Positions 1-5,910 of a DNA stretch of 8,022 nt are shown one piece after another. Location of the stretch: the NCBI GenBank assembly GCA_024278435.1, contig JAJRTD010000200.1, forward strand, positions 1-8,022, in the 5' to 3' direction. The number at the start of each line of letters is the position of its first letter. Position 1 is the stretch's first letter. Position numbers and translations under genes: made by a program. The DNA comes from Gammaproteobacteria bacterium. Its GTDB lineage: Bacteria; Pseudomonadota; Gammaproteobacteria; SZUA-229. The notes below the pieces were generated by a model that was given only the letters and a program-made list of their open reading frames with translations, ran no database searches and was not told the origin of the DNA.

Positions 1-981
1 AGGCATGCCGTGGTCGATCGCGGCTTTTATCGCCTGACGCAGGCCGTGATTGGCCTCCAGTTCATGCATATGGGTTTCGGGGAAACCGCCGCCGATAAAC
101 AGGGCGTCGATTCCAGCTAAGGTGGTTTCATGGCAGGGATCGATTTCTATCAACTCGGCACCGGCATCCTGCAGCGCCTGCAGGTCATCCGGGTAATAAA
201 AGCCGAAGGCTGAGCAGCGGATCAGCCCCAGCCGGATGTCTTTTTCGCTGTGTCTGTCCAGCTGAATCTCAGGAACGGCTGTGGGGGCGGGCAGCGCCGG
301 CGTGTTGCGGGCGATCTGCTGTACCGCATCCAGGTTGACCTGTTCGCTGACCGCATCGCCGAGCAGGCTGATTTTTTCAGCACAGAAAGGGTCTTCGTGG
401 CCGGGTACCAGGCCCAGGTGGCGCTCGTCGATATCAAAGCGTTTATCGTTATGAATGGCACCAACAACCTCGGCGTCGGTGTAATGCTCAATCACTGCAC
501 GCAGCTTGCTTTCATGGCGTGAACCGCCGAGGCGGTTGAGAATAATGCCTTTAATTTCCACGTTTTTATCAAACGCCTGGTAGCCCAGGATCAGCGGGGC
601 AATGCCGCGGGTCATACCGCGGGCATTTAATACCAGTATTACCGGTGTTTTGCTCAGGGTTGCCAGCGCCGCATTGCTGTTACTGCCGTCAAGATCCAGG
701 CCGTCATAGAGGCCCTTGTTGCCTTCGATCAGGGTGATGTCGGCATCGTCGGCTTTCTCGTGCATCAGCGCAAGTATCTCATCGCGCTCCATGGTATAAA
801 AATCGAGGTTGTAGCAGTTGCGCCCGGTGGCCTGGGACAGCCAGTAGGGGTCAATATAGTCCGGGCCTTTTTTAAAACTCTGGACGACCAGGCCGCGCTG
901 TTTTAATGCCGCGCACAGACCGATACTGACGGTGGTTTTGCCTGAAGACTTGTGAGCGGCGGAAATGAAGATTCTTGACAT
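1..981 (-). CDS. dsrN: DsrN: cobyrinic acid a,c-diamide synthase-like amidotransferase, 3' end beyond window
   Basis: The frame is open from the ATG at 981 to the window edge (327 codons, no stop). Seen: a Walker A motif AHKSSGKTT (A9 to T17; A-x4-G-K-T), the CobB/CbiA signature KKGPDYIDPYW (37-47) followed by TGRNCYNLD (52-60), EGNKGLYDG (86-94), and LFIGGGFPETH (294-304) opening the class I glutamine-amidotransferase domain. The family is usually about 450 residues, so some 130 are missing; the glutaminase cysteine, normally in an AECGG motif just after the point reached here, lies off the window. Family members amidate corrin or siroheme side-chain carboxylates using glutamine and ATP in the cytoplasm. 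In dsr operons DsrN is proposed to make the siroheme amide of DsrAB; that role is taken from position. The start is firm: an in-frame TGA lies at 1002-1000 and the next Met is M64. There is no clear Shine-Dalgarno. A true cobalamin CobB is the alternative, but operon position favours DsrN. Confidence 0.93.
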   Translation of the reverse strand, partial: MSRIFISAAHKSSGKTTVSIGLCAALKQRGLVVQSFKKGPDYIDPYWLSQATGRNCYNLDFYTMERDEILALMHEKADDADITLIEGNKGLYDGLDLDGSNSNAALATLSKTPVILVLNARGMTRGIAPLILGYQAFDKNVEIKGIILNRLGGSRHESKLRAVIEHYTDAEVVGAIHNDKRFDIDERHLGLVPGHEDPFCAEKISLLGDAVSEQVNLDAVQQIARNTPALPAPTAVPEIQLDRHSEKDIRLGLIRCSAFGFYYPDDLQALQDAGAELIEIDPCHETTLAGIDALFIGGGFPETHMHELEANHGLRQAIKAAIDHGMP

Positions 982-1002
982 GGTGAGCAGGGTAGCCGCT
1001 CA

Positions 1003-1147
1003 AATGAAAAATGAAAAGTGAAAAATGAAAAATATAAAGATGAAAAGCGAAAAAAATGAAAAGCCGGATATTGAAGCGATGAGGTTTATGTTACTGCATG
1101 CTCCGTTTAGCTCCTCATTTTTCACTTTTCACTTTACATTTTTCATT
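1003..1147. repeat. Long AT-rich inverted repeat built of TGAAAAA/TGAAAAG heptads
   Basis: This fills most of the 180-base gap between dsrP and dsrN. The left arm (1003-1033) holds four tandem heptads (TGAAAAA at 1005, TGAAAAG at 1012, TGAAAAA at 1019 and 1026), with further TGAAAAG units at 1041 and 1057. The right arm (1117-1147) holds the same heptads on the opposite strand. The arms pair over 31 positions with two mismatches (1014 and 1025), around an 83-base loop. The arm nearest dsrP begins 14 bases after its stop codon and the other ends 21 bases before the dsrN start. The dsrP-dsrN transcript would fold into a long, weak A-U stem whose descending side is U-rich. It could moderate read-through or protect the upstream mRNA. 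Heptameric short tandem repeats of this style are known in other bacteria; I cannot assign it to a named family. Confidence 0.85.
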
Positions 1148-1161
1148 GCCAAAGCGAAGCG

Positions 1162-2370
1162 TTATTTGGCTGCATGTGGATCTACTACAGCATCAGCCAG
1201 TGAAGCCGGCAGGAAGCGCAGAACTTTAAGGGCAAAGACCACGATCAGGATAGCCATGGCCATACCGCTAATGCCCAGCAGGAATTCAGGCAGGCTGGGT
1301 GAGTAGCTGTTTACCATGCCGTCATAGAATGAACTGCTGACTTCGTAACCGGGGAACAGTTCCATCGGGTAGGCCTGGCCGGCGATCAGGATGGTATAGA
1401 CCTTGGCCATGCCGCCGAGGATGATCATCAGGCAGATAAAGCCGAGGCTGGTACGGTTGTCTTTCAGGCCGGGTGCATAAATCATCGCCAGTGGAATCAG
1501 GCCACCGATCAGGACTTCACCGATCCAGAAAACGTTGGTATAGATGCCGCCATCAAGCAGCATGAATCTTTCAAAACCGTGGTGCTGTGTGGCGTACAGG
1601 TTTGTCAGGTGATAGACCACTGTAAAGTAAAGTACGGCGGCAACAAAGACACCCAGCAGGTTCCTCAGGCGACGCAGCACGGCATCACCCAGTTCCATAC
1701 CGGTCCACTTGTAGCTGGCCATTAATACCAGCAGGAAGATGGCCAGGCCGAAGGCGAATGACATGATAACGAACATCGGTGCCATGATGGCTGCGTCATA
1801 GGCAGAACGGGCGACCAGGAAACCGAAGATGGAGCCGGTACCGGTAGTCAGTATCAGGCGCCAGATAAATGCGGAGAAACCGGCATATTTTTTAAACTTG
1901 TAGACATTGTGATCCATCATGGTCCACAGGTAGACACCGACGAATGCAAAGAAGCCGGTATACAGGATGATGTTCCAGGCAAAAATCGATTTGAAATTAT
2001 AGTAGGTCATGGCGATGATCAGGCGGTCGGGGCGGCCCAGATCAAGCAGTAAAACCACCAGGCCACCGGCCAGCAGGGCTACAGCCAGCAAGGCAGACAG
2101 GCGCGCCATGGGCTCGTATATCTTCTTGGAGAAGACCGATGCAATGGAAGCCACGTTGAGGGCGCCGGAGGCGGCGACAATAAGAAAAATAGCAAATACA
2201 TGTGGCAGGCCCCAGACGATCTGGTTGGTCATACCGGTTACATGGTGACCATGATGTTCCATGTAATAAGCAGACAGCAGGCCGATAAGCACCATAAGAC
2301 CCAGACTACCCAGCAGTGCAAAGTAAGCGGGGCTTTTGCCTTCTACAGAAGTGTATTCTATTTTACTCAT
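1162..2370 (-). CDS. dsrP: DsrP: NrfD/PsrC-type integral membrane quinone-reactive subunit
   Basis: This 402-residue polytopic protein has about ten hydrophobic segments, near residues 15-37, 53-79, 91-112, 130-152, 165-187, 193-219, 237-258, 276-299, 306-330 and 362-387. The LDLGRPDR stretch (109-116) after the third helix is the conserved NrfD/PsrC motif near the quinone site. Within DsrMKJOP it pairs with DsrO on the periplasmic side and exchanges electrons with the quinone pool. Heme b has been reported for the A. vinosum protein; I cannot confirm heme ligands here, though several histidines occur (H39, H40, H42, H43, H57, H254, H263, H264). The start is the ATG at 2370, preceded by a purine-rich AAGAGAA ribosome site at about 2377-2383. 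It begins 75 bases after the dsrO stop and its own stop (TAA, 1164-1162) is followed by the heptad inverted repeat. Length and helix count look intact. Confidence 0.95.
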   Translation of the reverse strand: MSKIEYTSVEGKSPAYFALLGSLGLMVLIGLLSAYYMEHHGHHVTGMTNQIVWGLPHVFAIFLIVAASGALNVASIASVFSKKIYEPMARLSALLAVALLAGGLVVLLLDLGRPDRLIIAMTYYNFKSIFAWNIILYTGFFAFVGVYLWTMMDHNVYKFKKYAGFSAFIWRLILTTGTGSIFGFLVARSAYDAAIMAPMFVIMSFAFGLAIFLLVLMASYKWTGMELGDAVLRRLRNLLGVFVAAVLYFTVVYHLTNLYATQHHGFERFMLLDGGIYTNVFWIGEVLIGGLIPLAMIYAPGLKDNRTSLGFICLMIILGGMAKVYTILIAGQAYPMELFPGYEVSSSFYDGMVNSYSPSLPEFLLGISGMAMAILIVVFALKVLRFLPASLADAVVDPHAAK

Positions 2371-2409
2371 TATAATTCTCTTCTTACAGTTTGTGCCGTT
2401 GTGACACTT

Positions 2410-2422
2410 ACCCCTACGGGGT
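2410..2422 (-). other. Small GC hairpin in the dsrO-dsrP gap
   Basis: The sequence ACCCC-TAC-GGGGT is a 5-bp stem with a 3-base loop, 23 bases past the dsrO stop and 39 bases before the dsrP start. No U-run follows it in the transcribed direction, so it is not a standard intrinsic terminator. It may be a minor mRNA-processing or stability element, or chance. Confidence 0.35.
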
Positions 2423-2445
2423 TACATGATAAAACGTTACTGCGA

Positions 2446-3264
2446 TTATTCATTCAAGCCCTGATAACGTACGCCGGTGTTCAACGCCAGATCAGAACGA
2501 AGTTGTTTACCACCGCGTTTTCTCAGTTCAACAGAAATCGGGCTGTCCGGATCTTTCAGGTCACCGAAGATCATGGCATTGTGGTTTTCAGCGGTGCAGG
2601 CTTCGACACAGGCTGGCAGGCCGCCATTATCCACACGGGTAACACACATGGTGCAGGCTTCTACGGTACCTTTACCACGCGGCGCAGATAATTTCTGGTT
2701 TTTGATGTCTTCATGGACAAAAGAACGGGCCTTGTACGGACAGGCCATCATGCAGTAACGGCAACCGATACAGATATGCTTGTCAACCAGAGCAATACCA
2801 TCGGCGCGGACAAATGAGGCACCGGTAGGGCAGACATCAGCACAGGGTGCGGTTTCACAATGCTGGCACATCAATGGCAACGAGGTTTCGTGACCGGTTG
2901 ATTTGCTTTTCAGTGTCACCTTGCGGATGTACTGGGTATCTTGTGGGCCGGTTTTGCCCTCAAGGCCATTTTCCTGGTTACAGGCATCAACACAGTCAGT
3001 ACAGCCGGTGGCGCATTTGTTGGTATCAATCAACATGCCCCAGCGGTTCTTATTGCTGACGTCCTGGTCTAATGGCCGGGTTGAGCGTGATGTATTCAGA
3101 TCTGGTTCAACAATATCAATTTCAACGATTTCGACTTCCAGTTCTGCGGCGGCGGCCTTATGTAAAAACACGCCGGGGGCTACAGTGAGAGTGCCAACCG
3201 CAGCAGCTTTTGATATAAAGTTTCGCCTTGAGCCATTCATTGATGTGGTCACAGGTTTTTTCAT
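2446..3264 (-). CDS. dsrO: DsrO: Tat-exported periplasmic iron-sulfur subunit with four cysteine groups
   Basis: This 272-residue protein belongs to the DmsB/NrfC/TtrB-like ferredoxin family. A twin-arginine signal SRRNFI lies at 12-17, followed by a hydrophobic stretch (about 19-33) and an alanine-rich likely cleavage region (AAAAE, 37-41), so it should be folded with its clusters and exported by Tat. Sixteen cysteines fall in four groups: C84/C88/C91/C95, C133/C136/C141/C145, C165/C168/C171/C175 and C204/C207/C219/C223. This is enough for up to four [4Fe-4S] clusters; I infer cluster number from cysteines only. It is expected to carry electrons between DsrJ and the membrane subunit DsrP. 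The start at 3264 overlaps the dsrJ stop by one base (TAATG). An AAGAGG at 3275-3280 supports M1 over the possible start M9, and both keep the Tat motif. Confidence 0.96.
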   Translation of the reverse strand: MKKPVTTSMNGSRRNFISKAAAVGTLTVAPGVFLHKAAAAELEVEIVEIDIVEPDLNTSRSTRPLDQDVSNKNRWGMLIDTNKCATGCTDCVDACNQENGLEGKTGPQDTQYIRKVTLKSKSTGHETSLPLMCQHCETAPCADVCPTGASFVRADGIALVDKHICIGCRYCMMACPYKARSFVHEDIKNQKLSAPRGKGTVEACTMCVTRVDNGGLPACVEACTAENHNAMIFGDLKDPDSPISVELRKRGGKQLRSDLALNTGVRYQGLNE

Positions 3265-3280
3265 TACTGGTTAGCCTCTT
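3262..3280 (-). promoter_or_regulatory. dsrJ/dsrO TAATG stop-start overlap with AAGAGG ribosome site
   Basis: The dsrJ stop TAA (3266-3264) shares its last A with the dsrO ATG (3264-3262). An AAGAGG at 3280-3275 sits inside the end of dsrJ, ten bases upstream of the dsrO start. The arrangement implies translational coupling of the two periplasmic subunits. Confidence 0.75.
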
Positions 3281-3728
3281 TATCAGACACTTCGCTGGCA
3301 GCAAGAGTTTGTTGTAACTGTTGTTTCAGGGATGAACTATGGGTATTGCGCTTGATGTATTTCTGCGGGCGGTCTGCATGACACTGGAAGCAGTCAATCT
3401 GCACGGCAGCATACTGATGACAGGCATTACAGAAGTGTTCCTTGCTCTCAATGCCGGCAATTTCGCCTTTTTCATTGGGCTCTACATGGCAGTCGATACA
3501 ACTGGACAGACCTTCCGCTTCGCCACGGATACCTTCATGCATGGTTTCGTCACGCTCATGAAGGATATACTTCATGTGATTTCTGCGCATCTCGTCTTCG
3601 GGCTGAATGCATTTCAGGCTTTCATCCGAAGGTTCATGAACCGTAGGGAAAGGTGTTTCTGCCATTGCCGGTGTCGACAGCAGCATTAACCCAAACAATA
3701 CATATATTAAGCGTAAAAATCTTGTCAT
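3264..3728 (-). CDS. dsrJ: DsrJ: periplasmic triheme cytochrome c of the DsrMKJOP complex
   Basis: This 154-residue protein has a hydrophobic N-terminus (about 4-20) ending in AMA (21-23), a typical Sec signal peptidase site; it may be cleaved or stay as an anchor. Three CxxCH heme c motifs are present: C77-I-D-C80-H81, C100-N-A-C103-H104 and C113-F-Q-C116-H117. A fourth, non-heme-attachment cysteine, C40 in SLKCIQP, precedes the segment MRRNHMKYILHERD (47-60). In A. vinosum an equivalent cysteine is a distal ligand giving an unusual His/Cys heme, and I infer the same role here. DsrJ is essential for oxidation of stored sulfur in A. vinosum, but its redox partner is unsettled. An AGG at 3738-3736, seven bases before the ATG, supports the start. 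It follows dsrL after a 117-base gap and overlaps dsrO by one base. Confidence 0.96.
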   Translation of the reverse strand: MTRFLRLIYVLFGLMLLSTPAMAETPFPTVHEPSDESLKCIQPEDEMRRNHMKYILHERDETMHEGIRGEAEGLSSCIDCHVEPNEKGEIAGIESKEHFCNACHQYAAVQIDCFQCHADRPQKYIKRNTHSSSLKQQLQQTLAASEVSDKEANQ

Positions 3729-3845
3729 CAGATTACCTGTTTTTAGATGCCCTATAGTTAGCGGTTATTATCCTGTCCACAGCAGCGGAGCGTTTAGCAC
3801 CGGGAATTGCTTCCCGGAACCCCGTTGTTGCGGATTAACCGTTTA
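3729..3845 (-). other. dsrL-dsrJ spacer with a GNRA-capped hairpin inside a longer inverted repeat
   Basis: In the transcribed strand, CCGGGAA-GCAA-TTCCCGG (3817-3800) gives a perfect 7-bp stem closed by GCAA, a GNRA tetraloop. It is enclosed by a second inverted repeat: CGGTTA..ATCC on the plus strand at 3762-3772 and GGATTAACCG at 3832-3841 (ten pairs with a two-base bulge), immediately after the dsrL stop. No U-tract follows the hairpin, so termination is unlikely. An mRNA-processing or stabilising structure at the boundary between dsrL and dsrJOP fits better. Confidence 0.6.
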
Positions 3846-5819
3846 TTAGCCGTCACCCAGAGCCATGTCGATGTAGCCGGTAGGGCATACGTCAGAACAA
3901 ATGTGACAACCGATACACTTGCTGTAGTCAGTGTCTACGTAACGACCTAATGTCTGGTGGTCTTTCTTAACCCGGAAAACCGCATCTTGTGGGCAGTAGA
4001 TAACACAGTTATCACATTCGAAACACATACCGCAGCTCATGCAGCGGTTGGCTTCAGCAACAGCCTGTTCTTCTTCAAAACTGGTCTGACGCTCTGCAAA
4101 GTGCCCCAGCACTTCATCGGAAGACGGTACATCTGTGTCGCGCAGGTTACGTGGTGTATATTCAAAGTGACCAAGGAACATGTGATCGGTAGAGATAATT
4201 TCCTGTGATGAACGGTCTTCATAGTTATGAATAGCGTAATCGGCCTGGAAAGTACCACGCTGTCCGTCATCCTGGTATTTGTCGGCGCTGTATGACTCGG
4301 GAGCCAGGCCGGTTTCTTCCAGTTTCTTCTGCAGGTTGAAATGGTGTACGTCAACTTTAGGACGTTTTTTCAGCTCAATGTGCTGGAAGTGTTTTTCAAT
4401 GGTTTCAGAGACAATATATGCCTGGCCAATCGCTGTGGTTAACAGGTGAGGGCGGACAATATCGCCACATACAAAGTGATTTTCCTTGCCCGGTACACGG
4501 TATACATTGTCTGCATCAACCAAGTTGCGACCATTGTTCAGGTCTTCAAGGCCTTCAAGATTTCCACCCTGGCCAATTGCGGCAACGATAAGGTCGGCTT
4601 CAACGATGTATTCCTTGCCGCCTTCAACGGCAACAGGCGCATTGTTTTCCCATGTAGAGTCTACAAATTTCATGCCGGTTGCACGACCGCTATCATCACG
4701 AATGATTTCAACGGGCATGACTTCGTTCATCAGGTTTACACCTTCGATGATAGCATCTTCCACTTCGTGTTCTGCTGCTGTCATTTCTTCTTTCTTGAAC
4801 AGCGCAGTCAGTGTCACCAGTTCGCAGGGTATGTTTTTAGATGAGTCATGGTCAGCATGTGATGCTTCGCCGTTTACAACTGCTTCCGGTGCTTCGTTGT
4901 AATCAGCAATGGTGCCGATACGACGGGAAACAGACACCACGTCGATAGAGGTATCACCACCACCGATACACAGTATCTTCTTGGCAGTGTATTTCATTTC
5001 GCCCTTGTTGAACTGCTCCAGGAACTTGACTGCTGAAACACAGTTCGGTGTCTCTTCCCAGCCTTCAACAGGAAGGTCACGGCCTGTCCAGCAACCCAGT
5101 GCCCACAGCACTGCATCATATTCTTTTTCCAGCTCTTCTACGCTGACATCACGGCCAACGCGGGTATTCATACGGGTTTCGATGTTGCCCATATCCAGAA
5201 TGCGCTGGCATTCGTTGTTCAGGAAGTCGCGAGGGGTACGATAGCCGGGGATACCGTAACGCATCATGCCGCCTAACTCGTCATGGTCATCAAAGATGGT
5301 AGAAGCGATACCTTTACGGCGCAGCTGGTAGGCCGCAGCCATACCGGCAGGGCCACCGCCAACAATGGCTACTTTTTTGCCGGTCATTTCAGCGCTGTTA
5401 TCAAAGGTGAAACCTTCCTTGAAGGCGGTGTCGCCAATGTACTGTTCAACAGCGTTGATACCGACAAAGTCTTCAACATCATTTCGGTTACAGCCGTCCT
5501 GACATGGAGCAGGACATACACGGCCCATCATGGAAGGGAACGGGTTGGCATCGGTAGAACGACGGAAAGCGTATTCCTGCATGGAAACGCCTTCTGGTGG
5601 ATGTTCAATGCCACGAACGATGTCCAGGTAGCCACGGATATCCTCACCTGAAGGACAGCTGCCCTGACAGGGTGGCGTACGGTGTACATAAGTAGGACAC
5701 TTGTGTGATGTGTCTTCTTTGAAGATTTTATTGTTGAAGCCACCCCAATTTTGGTCGCCGTCTTCAAATTTTCTGAAGGTTAACTTCTCGTTTTGCATAT
5801 CTTCTTTGGAAGTGGCCAT
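3846..5819 (-). CDS. dsrL: DsrL: FAD/NAD(P)-dependent oxidoreductase with C-terminal ferredoxin domain
   Basis: This 657-residue cytoplasmic protein resembles the small subunit of glutamate synthase (GltD/NfnB type). An N-terminal cysteine-rich region (C41, C51, C55, C102, C106, C110) is followed by an FAD-binding Rossmann motif VGGGPAG (153-159), a second nucleotide fold with IGGGDTSID (285-293), and a C-terminal ferredoxin domain with C599/C602/C605/C609 and C635/C638/C641/C645, fitting two [4Fe-4S] clusters. Two extra cysteines, C593 and C596, precede the first group. Length matches characterised DsrL (about 655 residues). In sulfur oxidizers DsrL interacts with DsrAB and passes electrons from sulfane-sulfur oxidation to NAD(P)+; its presence supports the oxidative direction. 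In the second fold the usual GltD-type VTLVYRR loop reads VTLTALF (335-341), and an extra stretch lies at about 303-330. The gene sits between dsrK and dsrJ, splitting the genes for the membrane complex, as in A. vinosum. Confidence 0.96.
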   Translation of the reverse strand: MATSKEDMQNEKLTFRKFEDGDQNWGGFNNKIFKEDTSHKCPTYVHRTPPCQGSCPSGEDIRGYLDIVRGIEHPPEGVSMQEYAFRRSTDANPFPSMMGRVCPAPCQDGCNRNDVEDFVGINAVEQYIGDTAFKEGFTFDNSAEMTGKKVAIVGGGPAGMAAAYQLRRKGIASTIFDDHDELGGMMRYGIPGYRTPRDFLNNECQRILDMGNIETRMNTRVGRDVSVEELEKEYDAVLWALGCWTGRDLPVEGWEETPNCVSAVKFLEQFNKGEMKYTAKKILCIGGGDTSIDVVSVSRRIGTIADYNEAPEAVVNGEASHADHDSSKNIPCELVTLTALFKKEEMTAAEHEVEDAIIEGVNLMNEVMPVEIIRDDSGRATGMKFVDSTWENNAPVAVEGGKEYIVEADLIVAAIGQGGNLEGLEDLNNGRNLVDADNVYRVPGKENHFVCGDIVRPHLLTTAIGQAYIVSETIEKHFQHIELKKRPKVDVHHFNLQKKLEETGLAPESYSADKYQDDGQRGTFQADYAIHNYEDRSSQEIISTDHMFLGHFEYTPRNLRDTDVPSSDEVLGHFAERQTSFEEEQAVAEANRCMSCGMCFECDNCVIYCPQDAVFRVKKDHQTLGRYVDTDYSKCIGCHICSDVCPTGYIDMALGDG

Positions 5820-5825
5820 GCCAGT

Positions 5826-5831
5826 TCTCCT
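5826..5831 (-). promoter_or_regulatory. dsrL Shine-Dalgarno AGGAGA
   Basis: AGGAGA at 5831-5826 lies six bases before the ATG at 5819. It is the best ribosome site in the window and selects M1 rather than M8 of DsrL. Confidence 0.8.
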
Positions 5832-5910
5832 GTCGCTTGAACCTTGGGACGTTGCCCGTGGTGTATGTCAATAATTAATGTGTTATTAAAATAATTTCTA
5901 TTTAATTCTT
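5832..5910 (-). other. AT-rich dsrK-dsrL spacer
   Basis: The half next to the dsrK stop (about 5866-5910) is almost all A and T, with short self-complementary pieces such as TTATTTTAATAA. A TTGACA lies at 5871-5866 on the transcribed strand, but nothing resembling a -10 box follows at 16-18 bases. I see no terminator. It is probably a plain operon spacer. Confidence 0.45.

Noticed and set aside
222..491. Minus-strand 89-residue open frame inside dsrN
   Set aside because: It lies in a different frame within the DsrN coding region, whose conserved motifs run through continuously; it is a shadow.
1003..1147. Intrinsic terminator after dsrP
   Set aside because: The stem is nearly all A-U with an 83-base loop and no GC-rich core, so it does not fit a Rho-independent terminator.
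1025..1306. Plus-strand 93-residue frame beginning in the heptad repeat
   Set aside because: Its start is low-complexity repeat (Lys/Met/Glu rich) and its second half is antisense to DsrP; no ribosome site.
2009..2691. Plus-strand frames opposite dsrP and dsrO (79, 163 and 93 residues)
   Set aside because: They are antisense to well-supported genes and show no recognisable domain.
3800..3817. Intrinsic terminator between dsrL and dsrJ
   Set aside because: The stem is GC-rich but followed in the transcribed direction by TGCTAAACGC rather than a U-run, and the downstream genes belong to the same complex.
5843..5871. Possible internal sigma-70 promoter for dsrL
   Set aside because: TTGACA at 5871-5866 matches the -35 consensus, but at 17 bases the -10 position reads CCCAAG and neighbouring spacings are no better.
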